A stretch of DNA of 33,671 nucleotides from Prevotellaceae bacterium UBA2718 (GTDB taxonomy: Bacteria; Bacteroidota; Bacteroidia; Bacteroidales; Bacteroidaceae): NCBI GenBank assembly GCA_002353975.1, contig DEKQ01000007.1, forward strand, positions 1 to 33,671. The letters run 5' to 3'. Positions 7,511-14,106 of this stretch are shown one piece after another. The translations under genes were made by a program, and so were the position numbers. Position 1 is the first letter of the stretch, and the number at the start of each line of letters is the position of its first letter. The notes beneath the pieces are model-generated. The model was given only the letters and a program-made list of their open reading frames with translations. It was not told where the DNA came from and searched no databases.

Positions 7511-8530
7511 TGCCTCATTCTTGCGGCGGCTGAAGAGCACCATCGCAATGACAGGAGCACCGACAAGTGCCGTGACGCTATTCACGGGCAATGCACCCTC
7601 AAAGCCTGGCATACGGGCAATGAGGTTACATATCAGTGCAAGCACAGAGCCGCACAGAGCCGTGGCCGGCAACAGGATGAGATGGTCGCTGGTCTGGAAG
7701 AAGGCACGTGCCAGATGAGGCACTGCAAGGCCAATGAACATGATAGGTCCGCAGTAGGCGGTGACTATAGCCACCAGCACGCCCGAGCTGATAATCACCA
7801 TCATGCGTGCACGACGTACATTCAGCCCGAGATTGGCAGCGTAATAGTCGCCCAGCAAAAGCATGTTCATGGGCTTTACCAACAGGCATGACAGGGGTAT
7901 CAGTATGCACATCAGCACCACGAAGAGCACCATCTCGTCGCCGCTGACACGCGAGAACGAGCCAAGGCCCCACACGACAAATGCCTTTACATCCTCCTCA
8001 GGCGACAGGAACTTCAGCACGCCGATGATGGCATTAGCCATATAGCCCACCATCACGCCGATGATGAGCAGCGTCACACTGCCGCTCACCTTGTGTGACA
8101 CCCACAGGATGAGCATCAGCACAGCCATGGCTCCGACGATGGCTGCCACGCTTATGGCGGCATCGCCGAGGTAGCCCAGACTACTCAGGGCCACACCTCC
8201 GATGCGTCCCGACAGCAGCACCACAAACGCCACACCGAGGGCCGACCCGTTGCTGATGCCAAGCACCGAAGGGCCTGCCAGGGGGTTGCGAAACACCGTC
8301 TGCATCTGAAGGCCACTGACAGCCAGGCCCGCACCTGCGACGATGGCCGTAAGCTCCTGCGGCAAGCGGCTGTTGAAGATGATATTCGTCCAGATCTCAT
8401 TACTGTCATCGCCAAGCAGGATGCGGCAGACTGCCGTCACGGGAATCCTTACCGTTCCGATGAGCAGATTGGCCACAAGCAGCAAGATGATGCTTGCAAA
8501 CAATATGACGAATACTGAGGCGTTCTTCAT
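7505..8530 (-). CDS. btuC: Cobalamin/siderophore-type ABC transporter permease (FecCD/BtuC family)
   Basis: 341-residue inner-membrane protein with about nine to ten hydrophobic helices, the normal FecCD length. Typical segments: SRLPQELTAIVAGAGLAVSG and QTVFRNPLAGPSVLGISNG near residues 50-95, and GLAVPHLAR in the C-terminal third. It would carry a corrinoid (or other chelate) from the periplasm to the cytoplasm with the neighbouring binding protein. Its start overlaps the stop of btuF by 4 bases, so the two are co-translated. The usual ATPase gene (btuD) does not follow; instead the gene runs into the convergent HAD gene. The cobalamin assignment is from context; sequence alone cannot exclude heme or a siderophore. 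Confidence 0.87.
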   Translation of the reverse strand: MKNASVFVILFASIILLLVANLLIGTVRIPVTAVCRILLGDDSNEIWTNIIFNSRLPQELTAIVAGAGLAVSGLQMQTVFRNPLAGPSVLGISNGSALGVAFVVLLSGRIGGVALSSLGYLGDAAISVAAIVGAMAVLMLILWVSHKVSGSVTLLIIGVMVGYMANAIIGVLKFLSPEEDVKAFVVWGLGSFSRVSGDEMVLFVVLMCILIPLSCLLVKPMNMLLLGDYYAANLGLNVRRARMMVIISSGVLVAIVTAYCGPIMFIGLAVPHLARAFFQTSDHLILLPATALCGSVLALICNLIARMPGFEGALPVNSVTALVGAPVIAMVLFSRRKNEAL

Positions 8531-9645
8531 TTCAGCAGTTTATAGAATACCGGCTTGTAGTCAGGTTCAACAAGTTCCGGATGAAAAATGGCAACAAAAT
8601 CCTTCAGCATCACATCGGGTTGCACCGGAGAAATCTCATAGTAGGGCGTCTGCTTCATGTTACAGTATATCACCTTCTTCTCCTTGAAAGCCTTGAACAG
8701 CTCGTTGCGTGGCTCCGATGCCTTCAGCGCCTCATAGCTGAACTCGCCCTGGAAACTGTTCAGGATGCGCCAGTAGTCGGCATTGGCAGCAAGCGAATAC
8801 ATCTTCTCAAACTCCATATCCACGCCGGCTGGCTCATCATTCTTCACTACATACTCCGCTCCGGCATCGCGGAATATCTGCGCCAGATAGTTCTTGCCAC
8901 CCACGGCGTGCCACGTTCCGTAGTGCATCTCGCCGCTCGTAACAGTCGGAAGGGTCTTGAAATCAGCAGCCTTTACCTTCTCCTTCAGAGCGTTATAACG
9001 CTCCTCGATGCCGGCAAAAACCTTCTCTGCCTCGCGCTCCTTACCGATAAACATACCGATAAACTTCACCCACTCCGCCTGGCCCAGCGGATTGAGCTCC
9101 TTATGTCCCAAGTGGGGCACAAGGGTGATGCCCGTATCTTTGATAAGTTCGTAGCCGCCACGCTTGAACGGGGAGATGAAGATGACTTCCGGATTAGCCG
9201 CCAGGATCAGCTCCGTATCAAACTCACCCTCCATGCCTATCTTCACGATGCGACCATCGCTGACACGCTTCTTGATGTCCTCATCAAAGAGATTCTTCGT
9301 ACCCGTAATACCCTTCACGACATCATGGGCATCAAGGATGGTGAAGTTTGAAAGCTGCAGCGCCGTCATGCATATCGTCCTGCTGATAGGCACACGCACC
9401 TTCACATAACCTTCGGGCACCTTCACATCATCCGATTTGACCAGGGCAAAGCTGTCTTTCTTGCCGACACGGACAAGCCGCACATCAGCAGAGTCACGCA
9501 CAGAGAACTCCGTGGCATACTTCACATTGACGGTGCAGACAGAGTCGCCAGACGACGTGCCATCGTCTCCCTTTGCCCCGCCATTCCTTCCGGAACAGGC
9601 GCAGAGCACTATTGCCATGCATAGGCTGAGAAATGTTTTCATCAT
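8527..9645 (-). CDS. btuF: Periplasmic substrate-binding lipoprotein of a cobalamin-type ABC importer (BtuF-like)
   Basis: 372 residues from the ATG ATG pair at 9645/9642; the 43 in-frame residues before this lie in the promoter region. It has a lipoprotein signal (MMKTFLSLCMAIVLCAC, lipid Cys at 17) and then a low-complexity linker. The periplasmic-binding fold of the BtuF/FhuD class has segments such as GTKNLFDEDIKKRVSDG, VIFISPFKRGGYELIK and MEFEKMYSLAANADYW. The Cys is followed by SGRNGG rather than an Asp-rich tract, consistent with a periplasm-facing lipoprotein. It would hand ligand to BtuC. Transcription probably starts from TACTTTTG at 9676-9683, back to back with the cobS promoter. 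Confidence 0.85.
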   Translation of the reverse strand: MMKTFLSLCMAIVLCACSGRNGGAKGDDGTSSGDSVCTVNVKYATEFSVRDSADVRLVRVGKKDSFALVKSDDVKVPEGYVKVRVPISRTICMTALQLSNFTILDAHDVVKGITGTKNLFDEDIKKRVSDGRIVKIGMEGEFDTELILAANPEVIFISPFKRGGYELIKDTGITLVPHLGHKELNPLGQAEWVKFIGMFIGKEREAEKVFAGIEERYNALKEKVKAADFKTLPTVTSGEMHYGTWHAVGGKNYLAQIFRDAGAEYVVKNDEPAGVDMEFEKMYSLAANADYWRILNSFQGEFSYEALKASEPRNELFKAFKEKKVIYCNMKQTPYYEISPVQPDVMLKDFVAIFHPELVEPDYKPVFYKLLK

Positions 9646-9672
9646 TTTTTTGTTATATAATTCCGTTTGCGC

Positions 9673-9707
9673 CTGCAAAAGTACAATTTTTTTTCGTAAT
9701 TTTGCAG
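9673..9707. promoter_or_regulatory. Divergent btuF / cobS promoter region forming a dyad
   Basis: CTGCAAAAGTAC (9673-9684) and GTAATTTTGCAG (9696-9707) are inverted copies with 11 of 12 bases matching. Each contains a Bacteroidetes -7 box: TACTTTTG on the minus strand (9676-9683) for btuF and TAATTTTG on the plus strand (9697-9704) for cobS. No good TTG was found at 20 bases for either, so the -33 parts are weak. Leaders would be only about 13-25 bases, leaving no room for a riboswitch. Confidence 0.5.
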
Positions 9708-9722
9708 ACAAATATAAAGAAT

Positions 9723-10514
9723 ATGCACATTGATACTGAACAAAGTCCGTGGTATGACCGCATCTGGGCTGCATTGATATTCTTCACCCGCATTCCTTTC
9801 TGGCGCATCCACGAACCTTCCAGAGAGAGCTATAGGGTGGTGGTGGAGTACTGGCCCCTCGCGGGATGGCTCACGGGAGGGCTGATGGCAGCGACGCTCT
9901 ACCTGTGCAGTCTGTGGTTTCCCTACATCATTGCAGTACTGGCGGCCATAGCACTCCGACTCCTCACAACGGGAGCCTTGCACGAAGACGGGCTTGCCGA
10001 CTTCTTCGACGGTTTTGGCGGGGGCACCGACCGCAGCCGCATCCTCGTCATCATGAAGGATTCGCACATCGGTACCTTCGGCGTGCTCGGGCTTATTATG
10101 TACGTCCTGCTGCTCGCTGCGACGCTCTTCTCCATGACGCCCGCGCTTGCATGTCTTGCCGTCATTGCTGCCGACCCCTTTGCAAAGATGCTGTCAGCAG
10201 GACTCATAACGCTGCCTTACGCTCGGAGCGAAGAGGAAGCTAAGGCAAAGACCGTATATCGCTCCCTGGGATGGAAAGCCGTAGCTGGCCTCGCCTTGCA
10301 GGGCCTGCTCCCAATGGCCGTGGTGATGTATGGCGTGCAGTGTACGATATGCGATGCGATGCTCATCCTGCTCATTCCCGCCCTCGTGATGCTGTTCCTC
10401 TATCATTACATCCGGCATTGGTTGCAAGGCTATACCGGTGACTGCTGCGGAGCGGTATGCCTGATGGTGGAGCTGGCAACGCTGCTCGCAATATGTACCC
10501 GACTGTCTATTTGA
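9723..10514 (+). CDS. cobS: Adenosylcobinamide-GDP ribazoletransferase (cobalamin synthase)
   Basis: 263-residue integral membrane enzyme that joins alpha-ribazole (phosphate) to AdoCbi-GDP to make (phospho)cobalamin. The signature DGLADFFDGFGGGTDRSR and IMKDSHIGTFGVLGL (about residues 85-120) carries the metal-binding acidic residues of the family. About six hydrophobic segments follow, ending near LLIPALVMLFLYHYI. ATG 9723 (MHIDTEQSPWYDR) is chosen because upstream in-frame codons lie in the divergent promoter. First gene of cobS-cobU-cobT, 19 bases before cobU. Confidence 0.93.
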   Translation: MHIDTEQSPWYDRIWAALIFFTRIPFWRIHEPSRESYRVVVEYWPLAGWLTGGLMAATLYLCSLWFPYIIAVLAAIALRLLTTGALHEDGLADFFDGFGGGTDRSRILVIMKDSHIGTFGVLGLIMYVLLLAATLFSMTPALACLAVIAADPFAKMLSAGLITLPYARSEEEAKAKTVYRSLGWKAVAGLALQGLLPMAVVMYGVQCTICDAMLILLIPALVMLFLYHYIRHWLQGYTGDCCGAVCLMVELATLLAICTRLSI

Positions 10515-10533
10515 AAATCCCCCCTATAGTCAG

Positions 10534-11043
10534 ATGAAAAGGATTATACTCATCACCGGCGGTCAGCGTTCGGGCAAGAGCCAAAAGGCCGAGGCATTGG
10601 CACTGGCTCTGTCAGACCGTCCCGTGTATCTTGCCACAGCCCGCATCTGGGATGACGAGTTTCAGGAGCGAGTGCGTCGCCATAAGGAACGCAGAGGGCC
10701 GCAGTGGACCAACATCGAGGAGGAGATGTACCTGAGCCGTCACAACCTTTCAGGGCGAGTCATTGTCATTGACTGTGTGACGCTGTGGCTCACGAATTTC
10801 TTCTTCACTAATAACTCAGACACGGACAAGGTGCTGGAGATGGCAAAGAAGGAGTTTGATGCCTTCACGCGCCAGGATGCCACCTATATCTTTGTCACCA
10901 ACGAAATAGGCCTTGGAGGTGTGTCGGACAATGCACTGCAGCGCAGGTTCACGGACGTGCAAGGCTGGATGAACCAATATATCGCCACGAAAGCCGATGA
11001 GGTAATACTCATGGTTTCAGGAATAGAGGTAAAAATCAAATGA
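10534..11043 (+). CDS. cobU: Adenosylcobinamide kinase / adenosylcobinamide-phosphate guanylyltransferase
   Basis: 169 residues, close to the usual CobU length. The P-loop GGQRSGKS is at residues 9-16. The family motifs DCVTLWLTNFF and TNEIGLGGVSDN, and the typical short C-terminal tail (ADEVILMVSGIEVKIK), are visible; the usual GxxP around NE(V/I)G is here GLGGVSDN. The enzyme phosphorylates cobinamide and transfers GMP to give AdoCbi-GDP, the substrate of CobS encoded just upstream. The stop overlaps the cobT start (ATGA), implying coupled translation. Confidence 0.94.
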   Translation: MKRIILITGGQRSGKSQKAEALALALSDRPVYLATARIWDDEFQERVRRHKERRGPQWTNIEEEMYLSRHNLSGRVIVIDCVTLWLTNFFFTNNSDTDKVLEMAKKEFDAFTRQDATYIFVTNEIGLGGVSDNALQRRFTDVQGWMNQYIATKADEVILMVSGIEVKIK

Positions 11044-12098
11044 GAACATTCAATATACACTCTACGGACCATTCACTTCTGTCTGCCATACAAGACAAGA
11101 TAGATAACCTGAACAAGCCAAAGGGTTCGCTGGGACGCCTGGAAGAGGTTGCCATGCAGGTTTGTCTTATCCAGCAGACGCTCTCTCCCAGTGTTGCTCA
11201 TCCATGCCATTTGCTGCTGGGTGGCGACCACGGCATAGAGCGTGAAGGTGTCAGCATCTCTCCTCGCGAAGTCACGTATCAGCAGATGATTAATTTCACC
11301 CGTGGCGGCGGTGGAGTCAACATGTTTTGCCGTCAGCACGGCTTCAGGCTCCGCATTGTCGATGTAGGAGTGGATTATGACCTGTCTGCTGTCAGCGGTA
11401 TCATCAATCGCAAAATTGCCCGAGGCACCGGGAACTTCCTTTATGAGCCTGCCATGAGCGAGGAGGAGTTTGACCGTACCCTGTCCGTAGGCATCGACTT
11501 GGCAGATGCCTGCATTGCCGAGGGCTGCCGCATCCTGTCCATCGGGGAGATGGGCATCGGCAATACCTCGCCGTCAAGCATCTGGATGAGCCTCTTCGGG
11601 AATATCCCCCTGAAGGACTGTATAGGTGCCGGTGCAGGACTTGACAACGAAGGTGTGCGGCATAAGTATGATGTGCTCTCAAGGGCAATGGAAAGGTATC
11701 ACGCTGTTTACGGCAAGGACGAGACTTCCGTCGGTCCCGTTACTCCCATCCGCTATTTCGGCGGCTTTGAGATGGTAGCCGCCATCGGTGCCATGCTGCG
11801 TGCAGCGGAGCGACATGTTGTTGTCCTGATAGACGGGTTCATCATGACCGCCTGCGCCCTGGCAGCCATCCGGCTTTACCCCGCTTCTCAGGACTACATG
11901 ATATTCACCCACTGCGGCGATGAGAGAGGACACAGGATGATGCTCGACATCGTGGACGCAAAACCACTCCTGAACCTTGGACTGCGTTTAGGTGAGGGCA
12001 CGGGGGCACTGTGCGCCTTCCCCATCATAGACTCCGCTGTTCGCATGGTCAACGAGATGAATAACTTTGAGAACGCAAACATCACAAAATACTTTTAA
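11040..12098 (+). CDS. cobT: Nicotinate-nucleotide:dimethylbenzimidazole phosphoribosyltransferase
   Basis: 352 residues, full length for CobT. It activates the lower-ligand base to alpha-ribazole phosphate. Conserved stretches: NKPKGSLGRLEEVA near the start, GGDHGIEREGVS, GEMGIGNTSPSS, VLIDGFIMTACAL, and LRLGEGTGA with the catalytic Glu near residue 318 (Glu317 in the Salmonella enzyme, by memory). Which base is used cannot be read from the sequence. No bza or bluB genes for making a base are present in this window. The 3' end overlaps the convergent cbiB gene by 17 bases, with no terminator visible. Confidence 0.95.
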   Translation: MRTFNIHSTDHSLLSAIQDKIDNLNKPKGSLGRLEEVAMQVCLIQQTLSPSVAHPCHLLLGGDHGIEREGVSISPREVTYQQMINFTRGGGGVNMFCRQHGFRLRIVDVGVDYDLSAVSGIINRKIARGTGNFLYEPAMSEEEFDRTLSVGIDLADACIAEGCRILSIGEMGIGNTSPSSIWMSLFGNIPLKDCIGAGAGLDNEGVRHKYDVLSRAMERYHAVYGKDETSVGPVTPIRYFGGFEMVAAIGAMLRAAERHVVVLIDGFIMTACALAAIRLYPASQDYMIFTHCGDERGHRMMLDIVDAKPLLNLGLRLGEGTGALCAFPIIDSAVRMVNEMNNFENANITKYF

Positions 12099-12990
12099 CG
12101 ACAAGCCAACAGCAGACGACAGCAAGCATCAGGGCTTCAGCCGTCCTGTTGATGCGGACGGCGGTCCTCATGTCAGCCGTTGTCAGAGGTCGTTCGTTCA
12201 TCCCGATGTAGGGTTTGTCAAACATTTCGCCGAAGTAGTAGTGCGGTCCTCCGAAGCGACAGTCCAGAATACCTGCTAAAGCAGCCTCGGGATAGCCGCT
12301 GTTAGGTGATGCGTGTTTGCGCCCGTTCTGCCATACAAACCCCATCAGGCGCGGTCTCCCTGCTGCCGTCACCATCAGCAGTGCCGTGAGGCGGGCCGGA
12401 ATATAGTTGGCAATGTCATCGATATGGGCAGCCCAGCAACCGAAGTCGCGGTAGCGCTCTGTCTTATAACCTATCATAGAGTCAAGAGTGTTAACCATCT
12501 TATAGGCAAGCATCCCCGGAACCCCAAGCACGGCAAACCAGAAGAGCGGTGCAATTACGCCGTCGCTCAGGTTCTCGGCAAGGGTTTCAAGGGCGGCGGT
12601 ACGTACCTCCTGGGCTGAGAGCCCGGATGTGTCGCGCCCCACGATGCGGGCCACCTGCCTGCGACCCTCGTCAAGGCCTCGGTCAAGGGCAAGGAAAACA
12701 GCCCGTACTTCACGGATGAGCGTAGTGCCGGCAAGGCAGTAGAAGACGATGATGCAGTTGACAATAGGTAAATGACGATTGATGACCAGACCTATGGCGT
12801 ATGTGGCAATAATCAGCAGGACTGCCATTATCGCACCCTTTGTTTTGCGATAGTGTTCCTTGTTCAGATGATGCTCGCCAAAGGCAATCACTTTGCCAAA
12901 GGCCACCACGGGATGCGGCAGCCATACGGGGTCACCCAGCAAGAGGTCAAGCAACCAGCCAACCAATAATGATGATGTACCATTTACCAT
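12082..12990 (-). CDS. cbiB: Adenosylcobinamide-phosphate synthase (CbiB/CobD type)
   Basis: 302-residue membrane protein that attaches aminopropanol phosphate (from CobD) to adenosylcobyric acid. Conserved: DLLLGDPVWLPHPVVAFGK near residues 15-33, ENLSDGVIAPLFWF, the DSMIGYKTERYRDFG loop and ASPNSGYPEAALAGIL. The start ATG directly follows the cobD stop (TAAATG) and lies inside a dispersed AATGGTACAT-type repeat, so the first residues MVNGTSS are repeat-derived. Last gene of the riboswitch operon. Confidence 0.93.
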   Translation of the reverse strand: MVNGTSSLLVGWLLDLLLGDPVWLPHPVVAFGKVIAFGEHHLNKEHYRKTKGAIMAVLLIIATYAIGLVINRHLPIVNCIIVFYCLAGTTLIREVRAVFLALDRGLDEGRRQVARIVGRDTSGLSAQEVRTAALETLAENLSDGVIAPLFWFAVLGVPGMLAYKMVNTLDSMIGYKTERYRDFGCWAAHIDDIANYIPARLTALLMVTAAGRPRLMGFVWQNGRKHASPNSGYPEAALAGILDCRFGGPHYYFGEMFDKPYIGMNERPLTTADMRTAVRINRTAEALMLAVVCCWLVVKSIL

Positions 12991-13006
12991 TTACAATGTA
13001 CCATTT
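12977..13006 (-). repeat. AATGGTACAT-type dispersed repeat at the cobD/cbiB junction
   Basis: On the minus strand this block reads as units of AAATGGTA(C/A)A. The block supplies the last cobD codons (ANGTL and stop) and the first cbiB codons (MVNGT). Related blocks are at 13762-13794 inside cobD (opposite orientation) and 15554-15587 at the cbiP start. Confidence 0.8.
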
Positions 13007-14106
13007 GCCGTATTCCCCTTTGTCCCTTTCTTGTGTGCTGCGATTTTATCGCAGCCCCTCTTATCCCTCACCTCAATGAATTGCCGTATGGCTTTGACGA
13101 GGGCGTCATTCTCTTCTGCAGTCTGAGAGGCTATGCGGAAGTGGTGAGGAGTGAGTCCTTTGAAGTTTGAGGCATCGCGAATTAGGATGTGATGCTCATT
13201 CGCAAGGTATTCCTTCAGCTCCGCAGTCGTGTGATGCTCCTGCCTGCAGAGCATGAAGTTGGTCTGCGTGGGCATAACTTCTATTGTCTCTATCTGGCAA
13301 AGCCTTTCGCGAAGGCGTTGTGCCTCATGCAGGTCAGGACGGCAAATCAGCTCGTCATGCTGCAGCAGATACTTGCCCGCCTCTATGGCCAGTGACGAGA
13401 CACTCCAAGGACGTATATGCTGACGGATTTGCTCTGTCAGCCTCTCATGGGCTGTGATATAACCCAGCCTCAGACCCGGCACACCGTAATCTTTCGTCAT
13501 GGAGTGGATCTGAATGACATTTCGCATCCTGCATCCCTGTTGCGGTGACATGATGGATGCCTCTGTGTAGTTCGAGTAGCTTTGGTCTGTCACCACAAGT
13601 TCGTGCTCCGTCGTCACCTTTTCGATGTACTGCGTGTCATAGACCTCGCCCGTCGGGTTATTGGGGTTGCAGAGCCATAGGAGACCCTGCGGAGACCCGC
13701 AGGGCACGGTGGCAGGGATGAGGGACGAGGGGTGAGGGGTTGTTTGCTTTCCGTCACGAAAATTGTACATTGTACATGGTAAATGGTACATCATACAGGC
13801 ATCGGCATATTCGCTGAATGTCGGCTCTGGGATCATGGCATTCATGCGGAATGTCTGCGCTATGAGGTATATGGCTTCTGTTGCGCCGCTGGTGACGATG
13901 ACTTGCCTGGAGTCGATGCCATGTCTGTCGGCCAGCATCCTTTCAAGTGACCATGCCTCCGGCTCGGGATAGTGGTCTATCAGCTCCGGGTGGGCAGCAA
14001 GATGGTTCAGCAGGCCCTGATGGCTGCCGTGAGCGCAGATGTTGGAAGAGAAGTCGCTCCTGATGTCTCTGTATCTGTATGCGTCGTCGCCGTGTCCTTC
14101 AATCAT
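12991..14106 (-). CDS. cobD: L-threonine-O-3-phosphate decarboxylase (PLP aminotransferase fold)
   Basis: 371 residues. The class I/II aminotransferase fold of the HisC/CobD type makes (R)-1-aminopropan-2-ol phosphate for CbiB, encoded next. Visible: SSNICAHGSH, VTSGATEAIYL, LCNPNNPTG, and the PLP lysine (about Lys205) in SMTKDYGVPGLRLGY. Two parts look repeat-derived rather than ancestral. Residues about 104-145, between PTFSEYADA and LCNPNNPTG, are encoded by an AATGGTACAT block, a GGGTGAGG array and a small hairpin (peptides MMYHLPCTMYNF, PHPSSLIP, PCGSPQGL). The C-terminal tail after residue 350 is encoded by another G-rich tract plus a hairpin. Core motifs are intact, so it is probably functional. 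It overlaps cbiP by 8 bases. Confidence 0.9.
   Translation of the reverse strand: MIEGHGDDAYRYRDIRSDFSSNICAHGSHQGLLNHLAAHPELIDHYPEPEAWSLERMLADRHGIDSRQVIVTSGATEAIYLIAQTFRMNAMIPEPTFSEYADACMMYHLPCTMYNFRDGKQTTPHPSSLIPATVPCGSPQGLLWLCNPNNPTGEVYDTQYIEKVTTEHELVVTDQSYSNYTEASIMSPQQGCRMRNVIQIHSMTKDYGVPGLRLGYITAHERLTEQIRQHIRPWSVSSLAIEAGKYLLQHDELICRPDLHEAQRLRERLCQIETIEVMPTQTNFMLCRQEHHTTAELKEYLANEHHILIRDASNFKGLTPHHFRIASQTAEENDALVKAIRQFIEVRDKRGCDKIAAHKKGTKGNTANGTL
13037..13073. repeat. Hairpin GCTGCGAT-TTT-ATCGCAGC with adjacent G-rich array, inside cobD 3' end
   Basis: A perfect 8-bp stem (13037-13055) adjoins a C-rich stretch ending CCTCACC (13055-13073). Both are translated in the cobD tail (about DKRGCDKIAAH). 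A near-identical hairpin core, TGCGAT-GGT-ATCGCA, occurs at 30211-30231 outside genes, so this looks like a dispersed palindrome. Confidence 0.75.
13685..13794. repeat. Cluster of three dispersed repeat modules inside cobD
   Basis: From left to right: a perfect hairpin CCCTGCGG-AGAC-CCGCAGGG (13685-13704), a G-rich array of GAGGG(A/G)TGAGG type (13714-13740), and an AATGGTACAT-type block (13762-13794). All are read in frame. Relatives of the second and third modules occur at 15204-15230 and 15554-15587. Confidence 0.8.
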
